Positions 1-7,365 of a stretch of 38,024 nucleotides of DNA are shown here, one piece after another. The DNA is from JBOGVZ01 sp050692985 (lineage in GTDB: Bacteria > Actinomycetota > UBA4738 > CALAEC01). The notes beneath the pieces were generated by a model, which worked only from the letters and a program-made list of their open reading frames with translations, searched no databases and was not told the origin of the DNA. Numbering within the stretch: position 1 is the stretch's first letter; each line of letters begins with the position of its first letter. Where the stretch lies: positions 1 through 38,024 of the forward strand of contig JBOGVZ010000024.1 in assembly GCA_050692985.1 (NCBI GenBank). Direction: 5' to 3'. The translations under genes and the position numbers were made by a program.

Positions 1-345
1 GCCGGCAAGAGGCGCTCGGGGCGGGCTCGCAAGGGGGACGCCGCTCTGCGGGAGGCACTGTGCGAGGCTGCCTGGGCCGCGGCCCGAACCAGGGAGACCT
101 ACCTGGCCGCGCAGTTCCGCCGGTTCGTCCGCCGGTTCGGGAAGAAGGGAGAAGCCAAGGCCATCTTCGCCGTGGCGCACACCATGCTGGTGATCGTCTG
201 GCATCTGCTCGCCAACGGGACCGAGTACCAGGAGCTCGGGGCCGACCACTTCAGCCGCCTGGACGACGGCAAGCGCCGGGAGCGCTACCTCATCCGCCAG
301 CTCGAAGCCCTCGGCCACAAGGTGACGATCCAGCCAGCGGCCTGA
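1..345 (+). CDS. IS110-family transposase, C-terminal part (5' end outside window)
   Basis: The first reading frame is open from base 1 and stops at TGA 343-345, giving about 114 residues. The translation has the C-terminal transposase_20 pattern of IS110/IS116/IS902 elements: a GKRRSGRARKG stretch, then EAAWAAARTRETYLAAQFRR, a VAHTMLVIVWHLL hydrophobic helix, and an ELGADHF...LEALGHKV tail. IS110 enzymes pair an N-terminal RuvC-like DEDD domain with this C-terminal domain, whose catalytic serine drives recombination. Only the second domain is present here because the window begins inside the gene. Family assignment rests on remembered sequence patterns and is strong; whether the whole element is intact cannot be judged. 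Confidence 0.9.
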   Translation, partial: AGKRRSGRARKGDAALREALCEAAWAAARTRETYLAAQFRRFVRRFGKKGEAKAIFAVAHTMLVIVWHLLANGTEYQELGADHFSRLDDGKRRERYLIRQLEALGHKVTIQPAA

Positions 346-528
346 TAGTTCCCACACCCGTCCCCTCGCGGGGCCGCCGTCCGCTCACTTCAGGACGCCC
401 AACTCGCTACCCGCGCAAGATCATTTTCGTCTCAGAGGGGGTTTCGGTTCCGCGGACGGCGCCCGGGAGAGGGGGCGTGCGACGGCGAGGGCCCCGGTCG
501 GGCCGAGGCCCGCTCACGGTGGTGAGGC
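346..528. other. Intergenic region after the IS110 tail; hairpins only
   Basis: These 183 bases lie between the transposase stop and the convergent SCP2-like gene and contain no convincing ORF. Two structures are visible: a short CCCC-TCGC-GGGG hairpin at 362-373, and a perfect 9-bp inverted repeat, GCCGTCCGC at 376-384 against GCGGACGGC at 452-460. They may mark the right end of the IS element or act as terminators for the two converging genes. IS110 elements usually lack clear terminal inverted repeats, so the element boundary cannot be fixed from this sequence alone. Confidence 0.4.
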
Positions 529-912
529 TCAGTACTCGACGTCGACGCCGGCGACCGCCTGGGGCAGGGTGGCGAACAGCCCCTGGAGCTGCATCATCTT
601 CATGAGGTCGCCCTGGAGCTTGAGCTTGCCGCTCATGTACGCGGCGGTCCCACTGAGCTCGTTCTTCGACAGGGCAACCGCCGTGTCGTAGTCCTGGCTG
701 ACCGTGGCCTCGGCGCCCTCCAGGTCCCCGGTGCCCACCTCGGCCTGGCCGTTCTCCAGCTTGAAGAAATAGCGCTTCTCACCCTCGGGGGTCTCGACCA
801 CCTGCTGGATCTTGGCGGTCTGGCTCCCGGCGGACTGCTTGAAGGCGTCGCTGTTGTTGAGCGCCTCCGTCACCGCGGCGGCCCACTCGTCGGACAGGAA
901 CTTGACGGCCAC
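529..912 (-). CDS. SCP2 sterol-binding domain protein
   Basis: A 127-residue single-domain protein starting at GTG 912 (Met-Ala-Val-Lys-Phe-Leu), preceded by a GGAGGGAG ribosome binding site. It has the SCP2-fold layout: an N-terminal helix with EWAAAVTEALN, a beta-rich middle (YFFKLENGQAEVG), and a C-terminal helical part with YMSGKLKLQGDLMKMMQLQGLF. The 'GKLKLQGDLMKMMQL' segment is a family hallmark. Stand-alone SCP2 domains bind hydrophobic ligands such as fatty acyl chains; the specific ligand and role here are unknown. The gene follows the EamA transporter gene on the same strand after 54 bases and may be co-transcribed with it. No signal peptide, so cytoplasmic. Confidence 0.85.
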   Translation of the reverse strand: MAVKFLSDEWAAAVTEALNNSDAFKQSAGSQTAKIQQVVETPEGEKRYFFKLENGQAEVGTGDLEGAEATVSQDYDTAVALSKNELSGTAAYMSGKLKLQGDLMKMMQLQGLFATLPQAVAGVDVEY

Positions 913-966
913 GTCTCCCTCCTTCTTCCGGGTCCCGGTCAGTATCCCCGGTCCGGTGACCGGGGG

Positions 967-1902
967 TCAATCCGTGAGGTCGGCCGGCGACGCGGCCACG
1001 ACCGGCAGCGCCTCCGGTGGGGCGCCGCTGACCCGGGGCTTCATCAGCGCCCCCACGTACACACCGGCGATGACCAGCGCTCCGGCCAGGAAGAGAGCGG
1101 GGGTCAGCGGCTCCCGGTCGAGCCAGGCCGACAGGGCCACCGCCACCACGGGGAACAGCACGAACTCGTAGGCGGTCCCCGAGGCGGTCCATCGCCTGAT
1201 CACGAACAGGAACAGGGCGAACACGGCCAGGGACCCGAACAGGACCAGGTAGCCCAGGGCCAGCCACGCCTCCCCCACCGATGGCAGCCCGATGCGCTCG
1301 CCGGCGATCAGCGAGGTGACGGTGAGGATGAGGGCGCTGACCGCCATCGCCACCGCGTTCATCGCCGCCGGCGGAACGGTGGGCAGGGACTTGGCCAGCA
1401 CGGTTCCTTCGGCCAGGCACACCGCCGTGCCGAGGGTGGCCACCAGCGCCCCGACCGGGAGCGGGCCCCCCGCCCGGGGGCCGAACATGATGGCTACGCC
1501 GCCGATGGCAAGCAGCCCGCCGGCCAGGCCCCGCCACCGGAACCGCTCCTGCCGGTGCGCCAGGGCCAGGAACAGGGTCAGCAGGGGGACCAGGGCCATG
1601 ATCACCTGGGAGGTCCCGGCCTGGATCCGCTGCAGCGCCCAGTAGCCCAGCCCGAAGCCCAGCCCGATCACCGCCCCGAACGTCGCCGTGCCCACCAGCG
1701 CTCGGCCCCGGGGGAGTGGCACCCGGCGGACCAGGACCACGGCGAAGAAGGCCAGGGAGGCGAGGGCGAACCGGAGCCCGGCGCCCCAGAACGGGGGCAG
1801 GCCCCGGTTGCTGAACCGGATGGCCACGCCGTTGGCCCCCGCGATCACCACCAACACCGCGAAGGCGGTGAGGGTCAGCCGGTCGGGCCTGGTGGGTTCC
1901 AC
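967..1902 (-). CDS. EamA/DMT-family membrane transporter
   Basis: A 311-residue integral membrane protein with about ten hydrophobic helices arranged as two tandem EamA repeats, the usual size and shape of the drug/metabolite transporter superfamily. Diagnostic stretches include ANGVAIRFSNRGLPPFWGAGLRFALASLAF near the N terminus, QAGTSQVIMALVPLLTLFLA at the end of repeat 1, and LVLFGSLAVFALFLFVIRRWTAS in repeat 2. Members export amino acids, metabolites or toxic compounds; the substrate cannot be read from sequence. The GTG start at 1902 sits 8 bases after a TATCCT hexamer, which supports this start and a leaderless transcript. The SCP2-like gene follows on the same strand. Confidence 0.88.
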   Translation of the reverse strand: MEPTRPDRLTLTAFAVLVVIAGANGVAIRFSNRGLPPFWGAGLRFALASLAFFAVVLVRRVPLPRGRALVGTATFGAVIGLGFGLGYWALQRIQAGTSQVIMALVPLLTLFLALAHRQERFRWRGLAGGLLAIGGVAIMFGPRAGGPLPVGALVATLGTAVCLAEGTVLAKSLPTVPPAAMNAVAMAVSALILTVTSLIAGERIGLPSVGEAWLALGYLVLFGSLAVFALFLFVIRRWTASGTAYEFVLFPVVAVALSAWLDREPLTPALFLAGALVIAGVYVGALMKPRVSGAPPEALPVVAASPADLTD

Positions 1903-1910
1903 GGGCGGCC

Positions 1911-1916
1911 AGGATA
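1911..1916 (-). promoter_or_regulatory. -10 hexamer of the EamA gene (probable leaderless start)
   Basis: On the minus strand this reads TATCCT and is followed by 8 bases and then the GTG start of the EamA gene. This geometry places transcription start at or next to the start codon. No Shine-Dalgarno sequence is visible in between. The same arrangement recurs in several other genes of the window. Confidence 0.55.
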
Positions 1917-1944
1917 CGCCTCGGCCGGCTTCCGCCGACGAGGC

Positions 1945-2901
1945 CTACCGGCGCCGGGCGGCCCGGGCCCGCTGCCGGGCTCGGAACCGCTCAGCGAAGG
2001 CCAGGACGTCCTCGATGGCCCACACCCGGCCCCCCGCCAGCTCGGCCACCGGCCGGGGGAAGCTCCCCCGGCGGACGTACGTGGCCACCCGCCGCTTGTC
2101 CCATCCGAGGAGACGGGCAGCCTCGGCCACACCGACCAGCCCGCCCCGGCCGGACGGCTTCCGCAGCCGCCAGATCTGCTCGCCCGGCCACCGCCTGGCC
2201 CACTCCAGGTCTCCGTACTCCTCGTAGGTCGTCTCCGCCCCGGGGTCCGGCCGCAGCTCCACGAGGTCCTCGACAACCAGCCCGGCCTCCCGGAACACAC
2301 GGAGCCATTCGCCGTAGGGGAGCTGGAACACGACCGAGGGCTCCGACGGGTCGCTGCCCATCTCGAAGTAGTCGCCGGAGAGCTTGGGGCCGTACCGCTG
2401 CCCCTCCGGGTCCCAGGCCACGAAGTGGATCGGCGTGTCGTGGCAGAACACGAACGCGCCGCCCGGCCGCAGCACCCGGGCCGCCTCCGGGACCGAACGG
2501 TGGGGGTCGGTGAAGGTCATGGCCCCGTGGTCGCAGAACAACAGGTCGAAGGCGTGGTCGCGGAACGGCAGCTCCTCGCCGCTCCCCTGGACCAGGGGGA
2601 ACGAGACCTTCCGGCGGGCCATCTCCCCTCGGGCGTGGGCCAGCTGGGCCACCGAGACGTCGAGGCCCACGGGCCGGGCGCCGAGGCCGGCCAGGGCGGC
2701 GGACCACTGGGCCCCGCCACAGCCCAGCTCGAGCACGTCGAGCCCGGCAACCTCGCCGAGCGCTCGGACCCGGGACTCGGGGATCCGCCACACGCCCCAG
2801 GCCATGGCGGTGCGGTGCAGCCGGTCGCCGTGGACCCGCTGATATGCCGCGGACTCCCGCTCCCAGTACCCCCGGTTCCTGCGGACGTGCGACGGCGTCA
2901 T
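1945..2901 (-). CDS. Class I SAM-dependent methyltransferase fused to a C-terminal AlpA-like helix-turn-helix domain
   Basis: A 318-residue protein. Residues about 40-245 form a class I (Rossmann) methyltransferase: motif I is VLELGCGGAQWS at 56-67, followed by GLDVS, then LPFRDHAFDLLFCDHGAMTF and the post-motif RVLRPGGAFVF typical of ubiE-like enzymes. Residues about 251-318 form a small winged HTH of the excisionase/AlpA type (GVAEAARLLGWDKRRVATYV, then GRVWAIEDVLAFAERF), normally a separate protein. The two parts share one uninterrupted frame. I chose ATG 2901 because a TACGAT hexamer lies 8 bases upstream; an in-frame start at 2952 would run through the divergent promoter. The methyl acceptor is unknown. 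Divergent from the radical SAM gene. Confidence 0.8.
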   Translation of the reverse strand: MTPSHVRRNRGYWERESAAYQRVHGDRLHRTAMAWGVWRIPESRVRALGEVAGLDVLELGCGGAQWSAALAGLGARPVGLDVSVAQLAHARGEMARRKVSFPLVQGSGEELPFRDHAFDLLFCDHGAMTFTDPHRSVPEAARVLRPGGAFVFCHDTPIHFVAWDPEGQRYGPKLSGDYFEMGSDPSEPSVVFQLPYGEWLRVFREAGLVVEDLVELRPDPGAETTYEEYGDLEWARRWPGEQIWRLRKPSGRGGLVGVAEAARLLGWDKRRVATYVRRGSFPRPVAELAGGRVWAIEDVLAFAERFRARQRARAARRR

Positions 2902-2954
2902 CGCGGCGCATCGTAGCCTTGCCCGGGACCGAACGTATGTTCTATCCTCCACCC
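2902..2954. promoter_or_regulatory. Divergent promoter pair, methyltransferase / radical SAM gene
   Basis: The 53-bp gap carries two -10 hexamers facing away from each other. Minus strand: TACGAT (2910-2915), 8 bases before the methyltransferase ATG. Plus strand: TATCCT (2943-2948), 6 bases before GTG 2955, with TTGCCC (2919-2924) 18 bases upstream as a possible -35. Both look leaderless, and both fix the start codons chosen for the neighbouring genes. Confidence 0.6.
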
Positions 2955-5027
2955 GTGCGCTGGGACAACCTCCGGCTGGACGCCGATGAACGCGACGAGC
3001 GGGTCACGCTCCCCCTGTTCGACCAGGGCGCCGTGGTTCGCACCTTCTACACCCCCGAGTTCCGGGGGATGACGTTCTACGAGGTCCGGGCGAAGTCGAT
3101 CATCAACCGCGTCCCCGAGGCCTCCCACGTCCCGTTCCGGTGGACCATCAACCCCTACAGGGGTTGCTCCCACGCGTGTGTTTGGTGTGTCAGTGGCGAC
3201 ACCCCGGTGCTCATGGCCGACGGCCGGTGGAAGCCGATCGCCGACATCCGCCCCGCCGACAAGGTGTACGGCACCGTATTGGACGGGAACTACCGGCGAT
3301 ACCTGACCACCCATGTCCGGGCCCACTGGCGGACCGTCAAACCAGCGTGTCGGATCCGACTGGAGGACGGCACTGAGCTGATCGCCAGCGGCGACCATCG
3401 CTTCCTCACAACGCGGGGATGGAAGTTCGTCACCGGGCGGGAGCAAGGCCGCGAACGGCGACCATACCTGACCCTGAACAACAAGCTGATGGGGACGGGC
3501 CGGTTCGCGGCGCAGCCGGAGGATACTCCGGAGTATCGCCGTGGCTACCTGTGTGGCCTGATCCGCGGCGACGGGTACCTCCGCTCCCGCTCGTACGGGC
3601 GGCCCTCAGGCGGAAGGTGGACATCACACCACTTCCGCCTGGCACTCGTGGACCTGGAACCCCTTCGGCGGGCGAGAAGATACCTCGGCGATGTGAACGT
3701 CAGCACGAGTGAGTTCCTTTTCCAACAAGCGGCGGGAGCCCGTCGAGAAATGCGCGCGATCCGCGCCCAGTCGCGGCCTGCGGTCAGCACCGTCCGGAGA
3801 CTTGTCCGCTGGCCTCGGAGCCCATCACTTGATTGGCAGCGGGGATTCCTGGCCGGGATCTTCGACGCCGAGGGCAGCTTCAGCGAGACGATCCTTCGGA
3901 TCTCGAACACGGATCCCGAGATCATCGACCACGTCTCCTCCGGCCTCGGCCGGTTCGGGTTCTCGTTCGCCATCGAGCCCAGTGGGGGCGCGAATGGCCT
4001 GGCCGCGGTCCGCATCCGAGGTGGGCTGGCCGAGCACCTGCGCTTCTTCCACCTGACCGATCCCGCCATCACCCGGAAGCGGTCGATCGAGGGCCGGGCC
4101 ATCAAGCACCGAAGCAAGCTGCGAGTCACGTCGATCGAGCCGCTCGGCATGGAGCTGCCCATGTACGACATCACCACCGGCACGGGGGACTTCATCGCCG
4201 ACGGGGTCGTGTCCCACAACTGCTTCGCTCGGAAGTCCCACACCTATCTCGACCTGAACTACGGCGAGGACTTCGACACGAAGATCGTGGTCAAGGTCAA
4301 CGCCCCCGAGCGGCTGCGGAAGGAGTTGGCGGCGCCGAAGTGGACCGGCGAGCACATCGCCATGGGGACGAACGTGGATCCCTACCAGCGGGCCGAGGGG
4401 CGCTACAAGCTGATGCGCGGGATCCTGGAGGGGCTTCGAGACTTCGCCAACCCGTTCTCGATCCTCACCAAGGGCACGTTGATCAGGCGGGACATCGACC
4501 TCCTCCAGCGATGCGCCGAGGTTGCCGACGTCGGGACGAACTTCTCAGTGGGGACCATCGACCCAGAGCTGTGGCGGGCCATGGAACCGGGGACCCCTTC
4601 GCCGGCGAAGCGCCTGGAGGCGGTGAGGAGGCTCAACGAGGCCGGCATCCCGTGTGGTGTCTTGATGGGTCCCATCGTTCCCTTCCTCTCCGACGACGAG
4701 GAGCACCTGACCGAGACGGTCCGGGCCATCGCCGAGGCCGGGGCCACCCACGTGTCCCCGATCGTCCTCCACCTTCGCTCCGGCGGCTCCCGGGAGTGGT
4801 GGATGGGCTGGGTCAACGAGCATCGTCCCGACCTCGTCCCCAGGTACGAGGAGCTGTACGGGGGGAAGGCCTACGCCCCCAAGGCCTACCAGCGGGAGGT
4901 CTCGGAACGCGTCCGCCGGCTGGCCCGCCGCTTCCGCGTGGGGCAGCGGACCGGGGCGGCAGCGCGCCGCATCCGCGAGCGAAGCGAGGAACCTCCCCCG
5001 ACCCCCGAGCAGCTCAACCTGCTCTGA
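2955..5027 (+). CDS. Rv2578c-family radical SAM protein interrupted by an intein
   Basis: The precursor is 690 residues: host residues 1-77, a 345-residue intein (78-422) and host residues 423-690, so the spliced protein would be 345 residues. The host part resembles mycobacterial Rv2578c: RWDN start, TFYEVRAKSIINRVPEASHVPF, WTINPYRGCSHAC, then FARKSHTYLDLN and KWTGEHIAMGTNVDPYQ. Radical SAM enzymes hold a [4Fe-4S] cluster with CxxxCxxC. Here Cys71 and Cys75 are in the N-extein, and splicing brings Cys423 into the third position. The reaction is unknown. GTG 2955 is preferred because it matches the family N terminus and lies 6 bases after a TATCCT -10; ATG 2937 lies upstream of that hexamer. 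The gene converges with the esterase gene. Confidence 0.9.
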   Translation: MRWDNLRLDADERDERVTLPLFDQGAVVRTFYTPEFRGMTFYEVRAKSIINRVPEASHVPFRWTINPYRGCSHACVWCVSGDTPVLMADGRWKPIADIRPADKVYGTVLDGNYRRYLTTHVRAHWRTVKPACRIRLEDGTELIASGDHRFLTTRGWKFVTGREQGRERRPYLTLNNKLMGTGRFAAQPEDTPEYRRGYLCGLIRGDGYLRSRSYGRPSGGRWTSHHFRLALVDLEPLRRARRYLGDVNVSTSEFLFQQAAGARREMRAIRAQSRPAVSTVRRLVRWPRSPSLDWQRGFLAGIFDAEGSFSETILRISNTDPEIIDHVSSGLGRFGFSFAIEPSGGANGLAAVRIRGGLAEHLRFFHLTDPAITRKRSIEGRAIKHRSKLRVTSIEPLGMELPMYDITTGTGDFIADGVVSHNCFARKSHTYLDLNYGEDFDTKIVVKVNAPERLRKELAAPKWTGEHIAMGTNVDPYQRAEGRYKLMRGILEGLRDFANPFSILTKGTLIRRDIDLLQRCAEVADVGTNFSVGTIDPELWRAMEPGTPSPAKRLEAVRRLNEAGIPCGVLMGPIVPFLSDDEEHLTETVRAIAEAGATHVSPIVLHLRSGGSREWWMGWVNEHRPDLVPRYEELYGGKAYAPKAYQREVSERVRRLARRFRVGQRTGAAARRIRERSEEPPPTPEQLNLL
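3186..4220 (+). other. Intein with Hint splicing domain and LAGLIDADG homing endonuclease
   Basis: This in-frame 345-codon insertion starts with Cys1 in CVSGDTPVLMADG (block A) and ends VVSHN before Cys+1. Block B is seen as ELIASGDHRFLT with its His, and block F as MYDITTGTGDFIADGVVSHN with the penultimate His and terminal Asn. Between the splicing halves lie two dodecapeptides of a LAGLIDADG endonuclease, GYLCGLIRGDGY (near 3540-3580) and GFLAGIFDAEGSF (near 3843-3885), each retaining the acidic residue. All residues needed for splicing and DNA cleavage appear present, so this looks like an active full-length intein. It sits inside the Fe-S cluster motif of the host protein, a highly conserved site, as homing inteins usually do. 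Confidence 0.92.
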
Positions 5028-5046
5028 TCTCGACCCGGCCGTTCGG

Positions 5047-6078
5047 CTAGCGCGGTGGACCGAGCCGTTCCGCCAGGTACTTCAGGCCGAGGGGATAGCG
5101 GTACTCGATCCCCATGTGGGTGGCGTCGAAGAGCTCGAAGGACACGTCGGTCACCCCGATCTCGGCCAGGGCCCGGCGGAACGCCTCCGCCCCCAGGTCG
5201 AGGTACCACTCGTCCTTCTTCCCGGCGTCGATGTAGACGGCCCGCATCGACCGCAGCGCCTCGGTATGGCCGGGGACCATCCGCACGGGATCGAGGGCCA
5301 GCCACCGCTCCCACACCTCGGGGAACAGGCGCCCCGTCGATGGGTCGTAGGGAAGCCGCACCGTCCCATCCTCGTCCGCCGAGTAGCACGCGGCCATGCA
5401 CCAGTCGTTCAGCAGGTTGATGTCGCTGTCCTTGGAGAACGCGGGGCGGGACCGGAAGTCCTCCCAGAACTTCTCGTACGAGCCCTGGTACTCGTCACGA
5501 AGCGCCCGGGCGGACTCCCGGAACCCCGGCAGGTAGCACGCCTCGAACAACGCGTCTCCGGCATGGGTGGCCAGCCCGCCCCACAGGTCCTCGCGGAGCA
5601 TGGGGACCACCATGGCCCCGTACCCCCCACTGGACTTCCCGGCGATCCCCCGGTGGTCTCGCTCCGGCAGGGTGCGATACCGCCCATCGACCCACGGCAC
5701 CACCTCGTGGCACAGGTACGAGAGGTACTTCCCGGTGCCCGGCGAGTCCAGGAACTGGCTGCCACCCAGCGACGTCCAGCAGTCCACCCACACCAGGACC
5801 GCAGGTGGGATCTCCCCGGAGGCCATGCCCCCGTCGGCCAGCTCGGGGAAACTCTTGCGGAACGCCGTCCGGTTCCGCCACATGTCGAGCTGCCCGGTCA
5901 GCCCCTGGATCTGGTACACGGCCGGGTACCGGCGGTCGGTCTCGTCGTCGTATCCCGGCGGCAGGTACACCCACAACGGTCGGACGTGTGGGTCGCCCAG
6001 AGGATTCCCCTTCAGGAGGTCGCTGTCGAACGGATGCTCCTCGAACCGGCCAGCGAACTCATGGGACCACGGCTCCAC
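5047..6078 (-). CDS. Esterase-family (PF00756-like) alpha/beta hydrolase
   Basis: A 343-residue protein of the putative esterase / enterochelin esterase-like family. Visible features are LWVYLPPGYDDETDRRYPAVYQIQG at the strand before the oxyanion region, the nucleophile elbow GKSSGGYGAM with its serine near residue 150, and a likely catalytic histidine in DATHMGIEYRYPLGLKYL near residue 322. It probably hydrolyses an ester; the substrate is unknown. No signal peptide is evident. I chose GTG 6078 because GAGAGGAGG precedes it and the family-like sequence begins there; the frame is open upstream to 6393, but that part is low-complexity. The 85-residue zinc protein gene ends 11 bases upstream, so the two are likely an operon. 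Confidence 0.85.
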   Translation of the reverse strand: MEPWSHEFAGRFEEHPFDSDLLKGNPLGDPHVRPLWVYLPPGYDDETDRRYPAVYQIQGLTGQLDMWRNRTAFRKSFPELADGGMASGEIPPAVLVWVDCWTSLGGSQFLDSPGTGKYLSYLCHEVVPWVDGRYRTLPERDHRGIAGKSSGGYGAMVVPMLREDLWGGLATHAGDALFEACYLPGFRESARALRDEYQGSYEKFWEDFRSRPAFSKDSDINLLNDWCMAACYSADEDGTVRLPYDPSTGRLFPEVWERWLALDPVRMVPGHTEALRSMRAVYIDAGKKDEWYLDLGAEAFRRALAEIGVTDVSFELFDATHMGIEYRYPLGLKYLAERLGPPR

Positions 6079-6089
6079 GGGGCCTCCTC

Positions 6090-6347
6090 TCAGCGCATGC
6101 GACGCAGCTCTCGCTCCCAGCAGGTGGTGTGCCAGTGCCGCCGGGAGTCGGGGTCGTGCTCGGCGAACACCACCAGGTGGGGGCCGGGGCCAACCCGCTG
6201 GTTGCATCCCGGGCAGACGTACGGGCCCTTGGAGCTCTCCCGGACCACGAACGCCGGGGCCTGGAGGCGGACCGCGGCCATCCCCCCGGGGGGTCGGGCG
6301 GCCTCCGGCTTCGGTCGTTCCCGCGCACTGCGGTGTCGTCGCGGCAT
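6090..6347 (-). CDS. Small zinc-binding protein (actinobacterial 'ATP/GTP-binding protein' family)
   Basis: An 85-residue protein with a basic N terminus (PRRHRSARERPKPEAARPP) and a compact CPGCNQ...H...HWHTTCWERELRR core that looks like a zinc ribbon or treble clef. Actinobacterial genomes carry a conserved short protein of this form, often labelled 'ATP/GTP-binding', a name without experimental basis that I can point to. Its function is unknown. A GGGGGAGAATG stretch precedes ATG 6347 and may serve as ribosome binding site. It lies directly upstream of the esterase gene on the same strand with an 11-base gap. Confidence 0.75.
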   Translation of the reverse strand: MPRRHRSARERPKPEAARPPGGMAAVRLQAPAFVVRESSKGPYVCPGCNQRVGPGPHLVVFAEHDPDSRRHWHTTCWERELRRMR

Positions 6348-6362
6348 GTGCCCATTCTCCCC

Positions 6363-6385
6363 CGCCCCCTGCCCGGCCGGGGGCG
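6363..6385. terminator. GC-rich hairpin, possible terminator
   Basis: CGCCCCC (6363-6369) pairs perfectly with GGGGGCG (6379-6385) around a 9-base loop. It lies 15 bases upstream of the zinc protein start and downstream of the nitrogen operon, which runs toward it on the minus strand. There is no T tract after the stem, so termination is an inference. Confidence 0.35.
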
Positions 6386-6714
6386 GCTTTCACGACCCCG
6401 GGGCCCTGAATCGCTCCCGAAACGTGAGGGACAAGCCACTCCGGGAGAGGTCACGGCCCCAATCGTTTCTCCGCTGGGGCCCCGGGGTCGCTGCGCCGCC
6501 CTCGGGCTGGTCCCGCCGCGACTGGTGGCGGCGAGGTCCGGAGCGGTGCACCTCTTGCGGAGCCGAGCCGTCGCGAGGGAGCTCGAAGCGCGGCGGCAAA
6601 CGCGTGGCCCGAGGGCTCGGAGGGACGCGCGTTTCGCCCGCAGAGAGCGACCGAGCAGGCGAGGCGCAGCGCACCGCGGAGGGCCTCGCCGCCACCGCCA
6701 GCGGGGACCCGCGG
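6386..6714. other. Intergenic region without a recognised gene, rich in inverted repeats
   Basis: About 330 GC-rich bases follow the hydrolase gene. The ORFs crossing it are low-complexity Arg/Pro/Ser translations with no family resemblance. Several short inverted repeats are nested here, among them AAACGCG...CGCGTTT around 6600-6640, GAGGT...ACCTC around 6533-6555 and CCGCC...GGCGG around 6512-6532. I checked for tmRNA, SRP RNA and RNase P signatures and saw none. It may be an untranslated structured stretch or simply decayed sequence. Confidence 0.4.
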
Positions 6715-7365
6715 TCAGGAGTGGTCGAGGATGAAGCGGGCGGCGACGGCGGCGAGCTCGGCGCCGCGGCCGGCGTCGTCCCGGCCCTGTCCCCGGACCC
6801 GGAACGAGTGGTCGCCGCCCTCGACCCGGTGCAGGGTGGCTCGGTCACCGAGGCGCTCGAGGACGCCTTCCAGCAGATCCAACCGGGCGAAGGGATCCGC
6901 CGTGCCCTGGAGGAACAGCATCGGGGCATCGAGGTCGGGCAGGTGGGCGTCCCGGATCCGCTCGGGCTTCCCCGGCGGGTGCAGGGGATAGCCCACGAAC
7001 ACCAGCCCGGCGGCCGGGAGCGACCCGTCGGCGACCATCATCGAGGCGATCCGCCCGCCCATCGACTTCCCGCCGGCCCACGTGGGCCGGCCAAGCTCCG
7101 CGCCCCGGTCGAAGGCAGCCCGCCAGGCCTCCCGCAGGAGCGGCTCCCGGTCGGGACCGCGGCGGCCCCGCTCCGAGTACAGGAAGTTGAACCGCAGGCA
7201 CCCCACGCCGTGGCCGGCCAGGGCTGCCGCGAACCCGCCCAGGAGCGCGGCCCGCAGGTCCCCTCCCGCGCCGTGGCCCAGCACCAGCAGCGGCCCTCCG
7301 CCGGGCCCGTCGTGGATCGCCGACACGGGGCCCTGCTCCGTCTCGATGCGCAGCTCCTCGGTCAC
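6715..7365 (-). CDS. Tex30/KANL3-like alpha/beta hydrolase
   Basis: A 216-residue alpha/beta hydrolase. Typical segments are LLVLGHGAGGD near residue 30, FNFLYSERGRRGPDR near residue 65, and the nucleophile elbow GGKSMGGRIAS with serine near residue 100; ADPFARLD and a late GGDHSF would supply the acid and histidine. This is the small 'alpha/beta family hydrolase' related to Tex30 and KANL3; the substrate is unknown. The GTG start overlaps the glnD stop by four bases (GTGA), so it is translationally coupled to glnD and belongs to the nitrogen operon by position. Its link to nitrogen control is not evident from sequence. Confidence 0.82.
   Translation of the reverse strand: MTEELRIETEQGPVSAIHDGPGGGPLLVLGHGAGGDLRAALLGGFAAALAGHGVGCLRFNFLYSERGRRGPDREPLLREAWRAAFDRGAELGRPTWAGGKSMGGRIASMMVADGSLPAAGLVFVGYPLHPPGKPERIRDAHLPDLDAPMLFLQGTADPFARLDLLEGVLERLGDRATLHRVEGGDHSFRVRGQGRDDAGRGAELAAVAARFILDHS

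Noticed and set aside
60..605. A 181-codon frame at the window start
   Set aside because: It runs through the IS110 transposase, which is read in another frame, and into the downstream gap. Its translation is Arg/Pro-rich.
2937..2954. ATG 2937 as the start of the radical SAM gene
   Set aside because: It lies upstream of the TATCCT -10 hexamer, has no ribosome site, and the family begins with the sequence after GTG 2955.
3186..4220. Reading the 345-codon insert as a transposon or frameshift in the radical SAM gene
   Set aside because: Frame is kept, both ends have exact splice-junction residues, and Hint plus LAGLIDADG motifs are present, so it is an intein.
6363..6714. Gap near the zinc protein as tmRNA, SRP RNA or RNase P RNA
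   Set aside because: The conserved cores of those RNAs are missing; only generic hairpins were found.
6390..6929. Minus-strand frame across the gap beside the hydrolase gene
   Set aside because: Ser/Arg/Pro-rich, partly overlaps the hydrolase, and no resemblance to known proteins.
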